Of a DNA stretch of 64,000 nt, positions 35,675 through 45,091 are shown piece after piece. The stretch spans positions 1,922,001 to 1,986,000 of the forward strand of contig NZ_CP150233.1 of the NCBI RefSeq assembly GCF_037974265.1. Direction: 5' to 3'. The DNA is from Paenibacillus sp. FSL R5-0623. Lineage in GTDB: Bacteria > Bacillota > Bacilli > Paenibacillales > Paenibacillaceae. The position numbers and the translations under genes are program-made. The notes below the pieces were generated by a model. The model was not told the DNA's origin. It did not search any database and was given only the letters and a program-made list of their open reading frames with translations. How positions within the stretch are numbered: the stretch's first letter is position 1; every line of letters starts with the position of its first letter.

Positions 35675-35750
35675 ACCCTTCGCACCTCCTGCACAAGCTC
35701 ATTTTCTTCTATTATAACCATTATAGGTAGAAAAGAAATGCTTCACCCTA

Positions 35751-36815
35751 TTATTTGTAAAATAAAAAGTGTGTGGGCACCGGTCTGAGGTTGCCATCTG
35801 AAGGGTTATTCACAACCCGATTATTCAGAATAAGCGAGGATGATCCACCGCCATCCAGATTATAGGCGTTGATCACCCCAAGCTTGTACAACCGCCCTTG
35901 CAACTCTTCAAGGGTAGCACCGGAACTTCCGCCCTCATTATATCCGTCGACCACAATGATTAATAACTGATCATCCTTATAATTGCCAATGACTGTACGT
36001 GGTGCTCGTTTGGGTGATACCTTCCACTTGTCGGGAATTGCGGTTTTACGTCCATTCTGTAGCAGCACGGGTACAAACGTAGCCCCAAATTGTGGTTGCA
36101 GGCGATCCAGTGAGTTTTTGTCGAAGAACTTGCCTCCAACCAGTTTGCCGGCATCGTTAAGTCCTACAAAAAACAGATCTTTGAAACTGGCCTGAAAACC
36201 GTTCACGTATTTCCCGTCCATGACGGTTGTGCTAAGTGGATAACGTTTGCCGCCACTGTCAGCAAATCCACCTGCGTTAATCCCGGCAATTGCACCGTTA
36301 CGCTTCACAGCCTGCATGGTCGTCTCAGAACGCCCAGGTTCACTGTCTAGAGCCATCTGCATGGCTGTAGGGTCTTTTAGCTTGATCTTCATGGCATAGC
36401 CCTTATAGCTGCCAGGATTCACTCTGTACATTTCAATCGTTAGCCGGTCACTGTCTACCCGTTCAAATGGAACGCCAAGCTTGGATGAAATCCGTTTGTT
36501 GTAGATCATTTCCGGACGATCCGCCTGGGTGGAAGCCTTCTGCACAAGTGTAGACATCGTACTTGTTGTTTTATTATAGAGCTGTGTCGTTCTTTTAATA
36601 GAAGAAGAAGTCTGGACAGCAGCATCTTTTGCCCCCGCAAGCTCTTGGCTAATTGCTTGGGTCCGGGGTGTAATCGTATCCTCTGACAGTTCGGTAGGCA
36701 TCAAACCTCCGGGTTCAAGTGGAGGACGAAACAGCAGCAGGCATAATATCAATCCAACAAAAGGAGCGAGTGCAAGCATAAAAAAACGATTAACCTGTTT
36801 GACGGGTGTAATCAT
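35751..36815 (-). CDS. Phosphodiester glycosidase (NAGPA-domain) exoprotein
   Basis: A 354-residue protein with an N-terminal membrane anchor (residues 11-30, FFMLALAPFVGLILCLLLF), a Ser/Thr/Gln-rich stalk (35-100) and a C-terminal NAGPA/DUF2233 domain (about 115-354) with hallmark NAGGF, RTVIGN and LDGGGSSSL. These enzymes split phosphodiester-linked sugars, as in the mammalian uncovering enzyme; in bacteria some act on cell-wall polymers. It overlaps the upstream membrane protein gene by 4 nt. Confidence 0.88.
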   Translation of the reverse strand: MITPVKQVNRFFMLALAPFVGLILCLLLFRPPLEPGGLMPTELSEDTITPRTQAISQELAGAKDAAVQTSSSIKRTTQLYNKTTSTMSTLVQKASTQADRPEMIYNKRISSKLGVPFERVDSDRLTIEMYRVNPGSYKGYAMKIKLKDPTAMQMALDSEPGRSETTMQAVKRNGAIAGINAGGFADSGGKRYPLSTTVMDGKYVNGFQASFKDLFFVGLNDAGKLVGGKFFDKNSLDRLQPQFGATFVPVLLQNGRKTAIPDKWKVSPKRAPRTVIGNYKDDQLLIIVVDGYNEGGSSGATLEELQGRLYKLGVINAYNLDGGGSSSLILNNRVVNNPSDGNLRPVPTHFLFYK

Positions 36816-37222
36816 TTGAGCAGGTCCATCTTTTTCTGGAGTGTCTCCAGTTGTTTTTTGACTTCGCTCAGCTGGGTATACAGTTTGTTGCTGTTATCCG
36901 TTTTGTCACTTGCATTATCCTTGGTGAAATTCAGCAATTCATTGAAGGATTGAACCTGTCCCTGCAGGTCTTCTACTTCCTTTGATATCGTTGTTAGCTG
37001 ATTTTCATAGTCGGTTTTGAGTGCTGCAATCTGCTGCTGATTATGGGCTTGAAGCTGGTTAATCATCTGTTGCTGGAGATGGTTACTATAATAGTAGGTT
37101 CCAACGACTCCTAGTGCAATGAGAACAATCCACATTACCAGAAACAGCCTGATTGAAGATCCAGCCTTGCCTTTGGCGCTCCGGGTGTGATGGATGTCAG
37201 AGGATGGGGCAGATAATTTCAT
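36812..37222 (-). CDS. Membrane-anchored coiled-coil protein
   Basis: A 136-residue protein: a short basic N-terminus, one transmembrane helix (about 27-45, FLVMWIVLIALGVVGTYYY), then an extracytoplasmic region dominated by heptad-like Gln/Glu/Leu/Lys repeats up to the C-terminus (QLSEVKKQLETLQKKMDLLK). AGGAGT lies 7 nt before the chosen ATG. Family not recognised. Its ATGA overlap with the glycosidase gene implies translational coupling and possibly a structural partner for it. Confidence 0.75.
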   Translation of the reverse strand: MKLSAPSSDIHHTRSAKGKAGSSIRLFLVMWIVLIALGVVGTYYYSNHLQQQMINQLQAHNQQQIAALKTDYENQLTTISKEVEDLQGQVQSFNELLNFTKDNASDKTDNSNKLYTQLSEVKKQLETLQKKMDLLK

Positions 37223-37269
37223 ATCATCACTCCTGGTCATTAATAGGTACAAAAAAATTTCCAGTCCTC

Positions 37270-37298
37270 ATTCTATCATGCCCCTATTGATTACGCAA
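37270..37298 (-). promoter_or_regulatory. Promoter of the coiled-coil/glycosidase operon
   Basis: On the minus strand TTGCGT, 17 nt, TAGAAT (complements at 37293-37298 and 37270-37275). Confidence 0.5.
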
Positions 37299-37661
37299 AA
37301 ATGAAATTCTTTACTTAATAGAGTAAAAAGAGATTGCATCGGAAGGAAGTCCTAGGATACAATTTCTTATAGATGCAATAAGTAGGAACTTTGGGCAGGT
37401 TTTTCGACTTTTTTAGATAGAGATGCAGGAAATTTATACTATATTTTGACCTTTCCGGGGATGGAAAGATGGACGTCATGGTGTTTTTATAACAAAATAC
37501 AGTGAAAATAGAGCTTTTTTATCGGCTTCCTCCTGTATTTTTCTGTTTTTCGACATAATCCGACCTATGCTTCTTCTATACTCGGATTGTCGCATAGACG
37601 ATGAAATCATCATGACAGAATTTAAAAGTTATTTGTCCAATACATAACAGGGGGAACAACA
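37299..37661. other. Intergenic region upstream of the orphan response regulator
   Basis: The AT-rich region contains a Spo0A-box-like TTCGACA at 37549-37555 (reverse of TGTCGAA, followed by A-rich sequence on that strand) and a near match TTCGACT at 37403-37409. A small dyad CTTTCC/GGAAAG lies near 37452-37469. No gene is convincing. GGGGGAA precedes the regulator ATG. Confidence 0.35.
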
Positions 37662-38318
37662 ATGAAAAAAGTATGGCAGGTGGTCATCATAGATATCCAC
37701 CCCACCAGCATGCTCGGTACAAAATTGATTTTGGAAGAGCAGCAAGATCTGACGGTACGTGGCATGACTTCGACCGGAACAGAAGGGCTCGATCTGGTGA
37801 ATATTCACCAGCCTGATCTGATTCTGATGGATTATCGTCTTCCGGAGGGTCAGGCAGATCAATATATTGCCCAGATGAAGAATCTGTCAGCGCACAGTCA
37901 CATCATTATTTTGACGGATGAAGACAATGTGAAGCTGTTTCGTCATCTGATGAGCCTTGGTGCAAGCGGTATGTTATCCAAACAGGCTTCCCCTAGCCAG
38001 CTGATTCATCTGATCTCTGGGTTGCGTGAGGGCCATGTGTCCATTCCATTGTCGTGGTTAAACAGTGCGGAGTGGGCGCAACCTGTGGAGTCTCCGACAG
38101 AAGCACGTGTCATTGAATTAACAGAAACCGAAACTTTTATCATGGAAAGAATTGTTCAGGGTGTAACCTATGATAAAATAGCGAATGAGATCAACGTTAG
38201 CAGACGTTCCATTGATAATTACCTGCGTAAAATATACGTGAAGCTGGAAGTAAGCAGTAGAGCACAGGCCATTGAACGTTATGCCTTGCATGCAAGACAA
38301 GTGAAGACGGGATCCTGA
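37662..38318 (+). CDS. Orphan NarL/LuxR-family response regulator (ComA-like)
   Basis: A 218-residue regulator: receiver domain with phospho-acceptor Asp in LILMDYRLPEG, T in IILTDED and K in GMLSKQAS, then a LuxR-type HTH (LTETETFIMERIVQGVTYDKIANEINVSRRSIDNYLRKIY). No kinase gene is adjacent on either side. The acidic pocket near the N-terminus reads IIDIHP, so the usual D-D pair is reduced to one Asp, which might alter phosphorylation. ComA-like is the closest overall impression, not a firm assignment. Confidence 0.8.
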   Translation: MKKVWQVVIIDIHPTSMLGTKLILEEQQDLTVRGMTSTGTEGLDLVNIHQPDLILMDYRLPEGQADQYIAQMKNLSAHSHIIILTDEDNVKLFRHLMSLGASGMLSKQASPSQLIHLISGLREGHVSIPLSWLNSAEWAQPVESPTEARVIELTETETFIMERIVQGVTYDKIANEINVSRRSIDNYLRKIYVKLEVSSRAQAIERYALHARQVKTGS

Positions 38319-38454
38319 CGAAACAGGTTTGTTCTTCCCATGATCACAACAGTTCTGTATGCATCCGGTCATATTCGATGGCGAGCAGGAATAGGTTGTA
38401 GGGCTGCGGACTGCGAGTACAGTTTCGGAATAGGGATGAAAGGGGAACGGATCG

Positions 38455-39678
38455 ATGAAATATTTCTTTGCTTCCCGTACCAACAGGCTTTTGTCATCAC
38501 CACTGAGGGATATACGTGAGATGTCTGGCAGGGATTATTTCATTTCTCTGGCAGAAGAATTGCCTGCGGAGGAGTTGTTTCCTTTCAAATTGTTGGAAGA
38601 AGCAGCGGTATCTGTCTTTAGTTCAGGCCCCTCCGCATTGCAATATGGAGAGCCAGCAGGTTACACACCCCTAAGAGAGTGGTTGAACAAAGACTGGAAT
38701 GCACGCAAAGGCATACGAACGGTACCCGAGCAGATTCTGTTGACCACTGGTACCCAGCAGGCCATCGATCTGGTGATGCGTCTATTGCTTGAGCCAGGAG
38801 ATTCTGTACTGGTTGAACATCCCACATCTCCAGGCTGTCTTGAGGTTCTGGAGATGCAAGGAGCCAAGATTGTGCCCGTAATGGGTGACCGGGACGGCAT
38901 ACTGCCAGACCTTTTGGAGCATCACATGCAGCAGGTTAGACCGAAGCTGCTTTTTGCTGCACCCAGTTTCTCGAATCCGACCGGTGCTTTGTGGAGTATG
39001 GAGCGGCGGGAGGCTGTCCTTGAACTGTGTTCGCGCTATGGTGTACTGCTTGTGGAAGATGATTCTTACGGAGAGCTCCATTTCGATGGCCTTGAGCCAA
39101 CGGAATTCTATCGTAAATATCCCTCACTCTTTGCACTGGATACTGCCGATCAGGGTGGACATGTTCTCTACATTGGTTCGTTCAGCAAAACGGTAGCGCC
39201 CGCTCTTCGAACCGGATGGGCCGCTGGACATCCTGCGCTGATTCAGGCAATGGCCTCGGTTAAACGAATTGCAGATGGTCAGTCCAGTCCGATGAATCAG
39301 CGGCTGTTGTATCAATTGCTTGCTCATTCCCCTTTTCGTTGGAGTGATCACCTATCCATGTTGAATCGGGAGTATAAGACAAGACTCAAACTGATGCTTG
39401 AACTGTTGAAAAGACCTGGCTGGAAAGGGTGTCAGTACAATATCCCTGAGGGCGGAATGTATCTGTGGGTACAGTTGCCTGAAGGATTGGATAGTGGCGC
39501 TCTGCTTAAGGCGGCTTTGCCCAAAGGTGTATCTTTTCTTCCTGGATCACTATGCTCCACAGGTGTACAGGATCAACGTTACATCCGGTTGAACTTTAGC
39601 CATCCGGGCCGGGATGAATTGCTGCTTGGCATGAACCTGATCAGTGAAGCCATTTCCGAATTTACGGCTCGTAGCTAA
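38455..39678 (+). CDS. PLP-dependent class I/II aminotransferase
   Basis: A 407-residue enzyme resembling the aminotransferase half of MocR regulators and 2-aminoadipate/aromatic aminotransferases (LysN/YdcR type) but without a GntR DNA-binding domain. Seen: LQYGEPAGYTPLREWL, TTGTQQAIDLVMR, PSFSNPTGALWS, VEDDSYGEL, PLP lysine in YIGSFSKTVAPALRTGW, and the C-terminal Arg in YIRLNFSHP. The amino-donor specificity is not known. It stands alone. Confidence 0.87.
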   Translation: MKYFFASRTNRLLSSPLRDIREMSGRDYFISLAEELPAEELFPFKLLEEAAVSVFSSGPSALQYGEPAGYTPLREWLNKDWNARKGIRTVPEQILLTTGTQQAIDLVMRLLLEPGDSVLVEHPTSPGCLEVLEMQGAKIVPVMGDRDGILPDLLEHHMQQVRPKLLFAAPSFSNPTGALWSMERREAVLELCSRYGVLLVEDDSYGELHFDGLEPTEFYRKYPSLFALDTADQGGHVLYIGSFSKTVAPALRTGWAAGHPALIQAMASVKRIADGQSSPMNQRLLYQLLAHSPFRWSDHLSMLNREYKTRLKLMLELLKRPGWKGCQYNIPEGGMYLWVQLPEGLDSGALLKAALPKGVSFLPGSLCSTGVQDQRYIRLNFSHPGRDELLLGMNLISEAISEFTARS

Positions 39679-39742
39679 GTCGGATCAAAATAGATTTTGT
39701 AGCAAAAATTAAAATGGGTTCATGACCAAAGTGATTACGTTA

Positions 39743-39771
39743 TTGCATCCACTAACATTTTTATATATAAT
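39743..39771 (+). promoter_or_regulatory. Promoter of azoR
   Basis: TTGCAT (39743-39748), 17 nt, TATAAT (39766-39771). Confidence 0.6.
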
Positions 39772-39868
39772 ATGAATTAATGAGTTGTTGGTTTCTTTAT
39801 ATAAGCTACAATGGTGGCCGGTTCAGAAAATGCACTCATATATTTTATCTAACGGGGGAAAATTCAAC

Positions 39869-40495
39869 ATGTCTAATATTTTATTTGTTAAAGCAAATGA
39901 CCGTCCTGCAGATCAAGCAGTCAGCGTTAAATTGTACGATGCATTCTTGAGCGCATACAAAGAGTCTCACCCAGGTGACACAGTTACTGAGTTGGATCTC
40001 TACAATACAGAATTCCCATTCTATGGTAACACTGCTATCACAGGTACTTACAAAGCAGCTAACGGTTTTGAACTGACAGCTGACGAGCAAAAAGCAGCTT
40101 CACTTGCAGCACAATTGCAAGATCAATTCCTCGCAGCTGACAAAGTTGTATTTGCATTCCCACTGTGGAACTTCACTGTTCCAGCTCCATTGGTAAACTA
40201 CATTGCTTACCTGAGCCAAGCTGGTAAAACATTCAAATACACTGCTGAAGGTCCTGTAGGACTTGCTGGCGACAAAAAAGTAGCTTTGCTTAACGCACGT
40301 GGTGGCGTATATTCCGAAGGCCCAATGGCAGCTGCTGAGATGTCCCTGAACTTCCTGAAAACAGTTCTCGGCTTGTGGGGCATTCAAAACCCAGAAGTGG
40401 TTATCGTTGAAGGACATAACGCTTCTGCAGATCGTGCTGAAGAAATCGTTACTTCAGGTCTGAAATTGGCTTCCGAAGTAGCCGTAAAATTCTAA
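39869..40495 (+). CDS. azoR: FMN-dependent NADH:azoreductase/quinone reductase
   Basis: A 208-residue flavodoxin-fold enzyme that reduces quinones and azo compounds with NADH, protecting against electrophile stress. The N-terminus ILFVKANDRPADQAVS and the FMN-contact motif FPLWNFTVPAPLVNYI are typical, as is LNARGGVYSEGP. ATG 39869 follows GGGGGAA; the longer frame from 39785 overlaps the promoter. Codon choice is as strongly biased as in glnA and thrS, suggesting abundant expression. Confidence 0.9.
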   Translation: MSNILFVKANDRPADQAVSVKLYDAFLSAYKESHPGDTVTELDLYNTEFPFYGNTAITGTYKAANGFELTADEQKAASLAAQLQDQFLAADKVVFAFPLWNFTVPAPLVNYIAYLSQAGKTFKYTAEGPVGLAGDKKVALLNARGGVYSEGPMAAAEMSLNFLKTVLGLWGIQNPEVVIVEGHNASADRAEEIVTSGLKLASEVAVKF

Positions 40496-40521
40496 TAGCA
40501 ATCATTTATATAGAACACATC

Positions 40522-40564
40522 AAAACACCTGTAGTCTCCAGTGGAGATTACAGGTGTTTTTTTT
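40522..40564. terminator. Bidirectional terminator between azoR and the DUF2161 gene
   Basis: A long stem (AAAACACCTGTA.TCTCCA and its complement) flanked by A-run and eight T residues, serving convergent genes. Confidence 0.85.
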
Positions 40565-40608
40565 GCATTCTCATTTTTTCGTATCCGTTACTTTCAGATG
40601 ATTCAGAA

Positions 40609-41454
40609 TCAGGTCTTGCCTGTATTTTTCAAATACTGCTCCGCTGTTTCAGCGATGTATGCAAGGTCGTCCTTATTTTCACCAGATACAGAATACGTTA
40701 CATCCAGTTCATTAATGGTCCGTTCAATCATATCATTATCCTCAAGCATGTGTGCATGCTCGGTTAACGCCTGTACTCCCTTAATCGTCAAAATATATTT
40801 TCCACGGGAGAGGCGTTCAAACCAGCCATAATAATTTTTTTGCAGAATCGCTGCTGCAGAACCTACGCCTGTCTGTCTGGCAAGGTTGGCCGGAGAGGCT
40901 TCTCCGTTCGTCCGTAGAGCGGATGCAACACGTAAAGCCTTCTCACGATATGCTGTGACCAGCTGTCTTCGTGTGCTGCCTCCCGTATTGTAGTCTCCGC
41001 TGCGTTCGTCGAATTCCTTGAGCAATCGTTTCCGCCGAACACCGCTTTTGCGGGCAACTTGATTGGCGCTAGTAAGGGGCGTCTGGGTGGAAGGATCGCA
41101 CAGTACATCAATCAAGGGGGCTTTGGTTTTGTAAAATGTGACAGTCAGTAGCCCCAGACCAAGTTGTCTGCATAGTGCAGTCAGTTCGCTCCAGCGTTGG
41201 TTCACGGCTCCGCGTTTACTACGATTGCGTTCGACGGCCAGATACACGAACGGGCTAAGCTTCAAGCGCTGCATGCCCTGCAATAACAGGGAGAGGTTAA
41301 ATGTTTTTTTCATCTCCACGATGAGTGGTTCGTCCTGGTCCGATCTGACCCCTACGAGGTCACAATGTCTGACTTCCGCCTTGACGTCGAAGCCACGCTG
41401 CTCGAAGAAAGCCTTCACAGGCGAATATAATTCGGTTTCGTATTTCACTGCCAT
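40609..41454 (-). CDS. DUF2161 family protein with PD-(D/E)xK nuclease-like domain
   Basis: A 281-residue protein. The N-terminal half fits a PD-(D/E)xK restriction-like fold: Glu in ETELYSPVKAFFEQRG, Asp in CDLVGV and ExK in PLIVEMKKTF. The C-terminal part has a basic, winged-helix-like segment (ANLARQTGVGSAAAILQKNYYGWFERL). The family is uncharacterised; DNA binding or cleavage is plausible. AAAGGAG lies 8 nt before the ATG. A single-gene unit. Confidence 0.8.
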   Translation of the reverse strand: MAVKYETELYSPVKAFFEQRGFDVKAEVRHCDLVGVRSDQDEPLIVEMKKTFNLSLLLQGMQRLKLSPFVYLAVERNRSKRGAVNQRWSELTALCRQLGLGLLTVTFYKTKAPLIDVLCDPSTQTPLTSANQVARKSGVRRKRLLKEFDERSGDYNTGGSTRRQLVTAYREKALRVASALRTNGEASPANLARQTGVGSAAAILQKNYYGWFERLSRGKYILTIKGVQALTEHAHMLEDNDMIERTINELDVTYSVSGENKDDLAYIAETAEQYLKNTGKT

Positions 41455-41815
41455 CGTCCGTGCTCCTTTCCAGAAGTGGCCTGTCTCTGACCATGTGTTG
41501 TCCGGTTTCCTGAATTTAGAACCCTCATTATATCATATTCGTTCTTTTTTTTCTGAAGGCACAAGATGTCTGATAGAACAGGGAAAAGCCAAAATTCGAA
41601 GCGGTGGATTGAAAAAAAGAGGTCAACTTATCTGAATTGCCGCATAGGTATGTAATACACTTTTCACAACAAAACAAGACGTTTGGACAGAGGGTGGCGG
41701 AACTACACAGAACCGCAAGATTGGTATTCAAGCAGGAGCCGCAATTCTATTGATTTCTTCATACCATTCGGAATGGTTGACAATCACACTAAAGGAGCCA
41801 TGGGAGGTACCAAGC
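41455..41815. other. Intergenic region between divergent DUF2161 and prkA genes
   Basis: No gene is convincing. CATACCATT at 41760-41768 is a weak sigma-E-like -10 element, plausible for prkA, but I see no matching -35. The rest is AT-rich and featureless to me. Confidence 0.3.
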
Positions 41816-43711
41816 ATGAATATTTTTGAACGCGTTGCGGAACATCGGGCAGAGAGTGACCGTTTGACATGGAACGGAACATTTGAAGATTATATTGCAC
41901 TGCTGAGAGAGGACCCGACTCCGGCAATGACGGCTCACGCCAGAGTGTATGAGATGATTGAATCGTTTGGGGTGGAAGAAGTAGGTGGGCATAAGCGGTA
42001 CAAGTTTTTTGAACAGGAGATCTTTGGGCTTGACCGTTCGATTGAAAAGCTGGTTGAAGAATACTTCCACTCGGCAGCACGTCGTCTGGATGTACGGAAG
42101 CGGATCTTGCTCCTGATGGGTCCCGTAAGTGGAGGGAAATCGACGCTGGTGACGCTGCTGAAGCGGGGGCTTGAACAGTTCTCGCGGACAGAGAAAGGTG
42201 CCATATACGCCATTGATGGATGCCCGATGCATGAGGAACCGCTGCATCTGATTCCACTGGAGCTTCGTCCTGAAGTGGAAAAGGAAATTGGAGTCCGTAT
42301 TGAGGGTAACCTTTGCCCATCTTGCCAAATGAGGCTCCGTACCGAATATGGTGGTGATATCAGCAAGGTACCGGTGGAACGGGTCATTGTTTCCGAAGAT
42401 AATCGCGTGGGAATAGGAACGTTCAGTCCATCCGACCCGAAATCGCAGGATATTGCCGATCTGACGGGGAGTATCGACTTCTCCACCATTACGGAGTTTG
42501 GTTCCGAATCCGATCCACGTGCCTATCGTTTTGATGGGGAGTTGAACAAGGCAAACCGTGGGTTAATGGAGTTCCAGGAGATGTTAAAATGTGATGAGAA
42601 ATTCCTGTGGAATCTCCTGTCACTTACGCAGGAAGGAAATTTCAAAGCAGGACGCTTTGCCTTAATCAGTGCGGATGAAATGATTGTGGCGCATACGAAT
42701 GAATCGGAGTATAAGTCTTTTATCTCCAACAAGAAGAACGAGGCACTGCAATCCCGGATGATTGTCATGCCGATTCCGTACAATCTGAAAGTGTCCGAGG
42801 AAGAGAAAATCTATGCCAAGCTCATTCAGCAAAGTGACATGAAGCATGTTCATATTGCACCGCATGCCCTGCGGACTGCAGCCATTTTTTCGATACTTAC
42901 CCGCTTGAAGGAAACGAAGAAACAAGGCATGGATCTCGTTAAAAAAATGCGCATGTATGATGGTGAAGAAGTGGAAGGATACAAAGAAGCTGATCTGCGC
43001 GAGATGCAAAATGAGTATCTGGATGAAGGGATGTCCGGCATTGATCCACGGTATGTCATTAACCGGATCTCCAGTGCTTTGATTAAGCAAAATCTTCAGT
43101 GCATTAACGCGCTGGATATTCTGCGGGCGATCAAGGATGGTCTGGACCAACATGCCTCGATCACGAAGGAAGAGCGGGAGCGTTATCTGAACTTCATTGC
43201 TCTTGCACGCAAGGAGTATGATGAACTGGCCAAGAAGGAAGTACAGAAAGCATTTGTGTACTCATTCGAGGAATCCGCAAGAACGTTATTCGAGAATTAC
43301 CTCGATAACATTGAAGCATTCTGCAACTGGTCCAAGATGCGTGACCCGCTCACGGATGAAGAGATGGACCCGGATGAGCGTCTGATGCGATCCATTGAGG
43401 AACAGATCGGGATCTCCGAGAATGCAAAGAAAGCGTTCAGAGAAGAGATTCTGATCCGAATCTCGGCATACTCCCGCAAGGAGCGCAAGTTCGAATACAG
43501 CAGCCATGACCGTTTGCGTGAAGCGATTGAGAAGAAGTTGTTCACCGATCTGAAAGACATCGTCAAGATCACAACCTCAACCAAAACACCGGATGCAACA
43601 CAATTGAAACGTATGAACGAAGTCATTAAACGCTTAATTGAGGAACATGGATACACCGCAGCCAGCGCGAATGAACTGTTACGTTATGTGGGCAGTCTGC
43701 TTAATCGCTAA
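41816..43711 (+). CDS. prkA: PrkA-type serine protein kinase/AAA+ protein
   Basis: A 631-residue protein of the PrkA/YeaG family: N-terminal AAA+ domain with Walker A GPVSGGKST (about residue 102), and a C-terminal PrkA domain (about 390-630). In B. subtilis PrkA affects sporulation, and in E. coli YeaG works with YeaH under starvation stress. The start is ATG 41816 after GGGAGG; the frame extends upstream without RBS. Its usual partners yhbH and spoVR are found 8-11 kb away on the other strand. Confidence 0.93.
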   Translation: MNIFERVAEHRAESDRLTWNGTFEDYIALLREDPTPAMTAHARVYEMIESFGVEEVGGHKRYKFFEQEIFGLDRSIEKLVEEYFHSAARRLDVRKRILLLMGPVSGGKSTLVTLLKRGLEQFSRTEKGAIYAIDGCPMHEEPLHLIPLELRPEVEKEIGVRIEGNLCPSCQMRLRTEYGGDISKVPVERVIVSEDNRVGIGTFSPSDPKSQDIADLTGSIDFSTITEFGSESDPRAYRFDGELNKANRGLMEFQEMLKCDEKFLWNLLSLTQEGNFKAGRFALISADEMIVAHTNESEYKSFISNKKNEALQSRMIVMPIPYNLKVSEEEKIYAKLIQQSDMKHVHIAPHALRTAAIFSILTRLKETKKQGMDLVKKMRMYDGEEVEGYKEADLREMQNEYLDEGMSGIDPRYVINRISSALIKQNLQCINALDILRAIKDGLDQHASITKEERERYLNFIALARKEYDELAKKEVQKAFVYSFEESARTLFENYLDNIEAFCNWSKMRDPLTDEEMDPDERLMRSIEEQIGISENAKKAFREEILIRISAYSRKERKFEYSSHDRLREAIEKKLFTDLKDIVKITTSTKTPDATQLKRMNEVIKRLIEEHGYTAASANELLRYVGSLLNR

Positions 43712-43735
43712 TCGGCAACGAACCATTCCGGATCA

Positions 43736-43787
43736 GGCTCCTGATGCCTGCTGTGAGGCTCCTTCACAGCAGGGTCAGGGCCTTTTT
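43736..43787 (+). terminator. Intrinsic terminator of prkA
   Basis: Long stem with CCTGCTGTGA/TCACAGCAGG at its core, flanked by TCCTGA/TCAGG pairs, then TTTTT. Confidence 0.85.
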
Positions 43788-43954
43788 GATTACATGAAGG
43801 TCATATTAATCTAAAAAGCTGACAAATAAGGTTAATTTTAAAGAGAATTAGTTCTAATGGTATATGTATATTTAGGTATTTTAGTCTATAATCAATACAT
43901 ATATTTACAATTCAAAGTAATTTAGTGTTTATTAAGGAGCTGACTGAACCAGAT

Positions 43955-44962
43955 ATGAGCAGTATTTCCGCAACAAGACAGAAGCAACTTGATTACATGG
44001 GATTAACCACAGGGGATCTAAAACTACTTGCCAATCATCGGCCTGTTTTTAAAAAAGTCGTTAATGAAGTGGTGGATCATTTCTACAATCATGTGGGAAA
44101 TTATCCTGAATTGGTAGATCTGATCGCAAGATTCTCTACCATTGATCGTCTAAAAGAAACACAGAAGATGTACTGGTTATCGATGACGGACGGAATCGTG
44201 GACGACGCATATATTGAGCAACGGATTGCGATTGGACTTGTGCATTCACGGATTGGTCTGTCTGAAGATTATTATCTGGGTACCTATATGGTCTACCTGG
44301 ATATTGCAACGAGCATATTCCAACAGGTTATTCCTGATTCCTGGCACCTTGTCATTCAAGCGCTCAGCAAAATGTTTAATCTGGATTCACAGCTTGTCCT
44401 TGAAGCCTATGAGAAGAAAGAAAAAGAAAAGTTACATCAGCTTGCCGATGACCAACAACATACATTGCAGGCGATTACGCAGATTACCCAAGAGCTTACG
44501 GGCATGATTAGTGAATTAAATGAAAGTGCAATGGCTATATCGAGTGTAGCCAAGGAAACAGCAGCTTCTCAGGATCAGGCTCAGGTTCTGCTCACCGAAT
44601 TGACAGGGGAGATTCATCAGATTGGAAAAATGGGTGAACTCATTCGCGAGATATCGGATCAGAGTCATCTTGTCGGTCTGAATGCCGCGATTGAAGCTGC
44701 TCATGCAGGAGAGTTTGGACGTGGCTTCGAAGTAGTCGCCAGTGAGGTGCGCAAGCTTGCAGCCAGTTCTCGGGACGCCCAGGGTAAAATTCAGTCTAAT
44801 CTGGAGCAGATCATGAAGAAACTGAGCAGTGTGCAGCAGGAGTCGGATCATACGTCTCGCGGAGCACGTAGCCAAGCTTCACGCTCGGCTGAACTCGCTG
44901 TATTTGCAACAACAATGGAGAAACTGTCTCTGGATTTGAAGAATCTGGAACAGCAGGAATAG
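43955..44962 (+). CDS. Globin-coupled sensor with shortened chemoreceptor signalling domain (HemAT-like)
   Basis: A 335-residue soluble protein. Residues 1-155 form a protoglobin/HemAT-type sensor globin with the proximal haem His97 in [17 protein letters not shown] linker helix leads to a methyl-accepting domain whose hairpin tip is intact ([19 protein letters not shown], then [13 protein letters not shown] at 261-272). The protein ends only about 65 residues past the tip, much shorter than HemAT (about 430), so methylation helices are reduced. It may sense oxygen and signal to CheA or another output. AAGGAG lies 15 nt from this ATG, which is long; GTG 43925 is an alternative start. Confidence 0.85.
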   Translation: MSSISATRQKQLDYMGLTTGDLKLLANHRPVFKKVVNEVVDHFYNHVGNYPELVDLIARFSTIDRLKETQKMYWLSMTDGIVDDAYIEQRIAIGLVHSRIGLSEDYYLGTYMVYLDIATSIFQQVIPDSWHLVIQALSKMFNLDSQLVLEAYEKKEKEKLHQLADDQQHTLQAITQITQELTGMISELNESAMAISSVAKETAASQDQAQVLLTELTGEIHQIGKMGELIREISDQSHLVGLNAAIEAAHAGEFGRGFEVVASEVRKLAASSRDAQGKIQSNLEQIMKKLSSVQQESDHTSRGARSQASRSAELAVFATTMEKLSLDLKNLEQQE

Positions 44963-45012
44963 AGCTTAAAAGCATTAGGAACCTTCCATACCGTTTCAGG
45001 CTGTTTTAAGCT
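44963..45012 (+). other. Inverted repeat at the globin-lacI junction
   Basis: AGCTTAAAA (44963-44971) and TTTTAAGCT (45004-45012) are perfect 9-bp arms 32 bp apart. The right arm runs into TATAAT (45012-45017), the likely -10 of the next gene, so this could be an operator pair. Confidence 0.35.
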
Positions 45013-45091
45013 ATAATGGGTAGACAAACCTGCCGATGTTATAGAAAATGCAGCCGGAGACAGGGGATTTGAAAGAGGTTGAGGTGATCAG

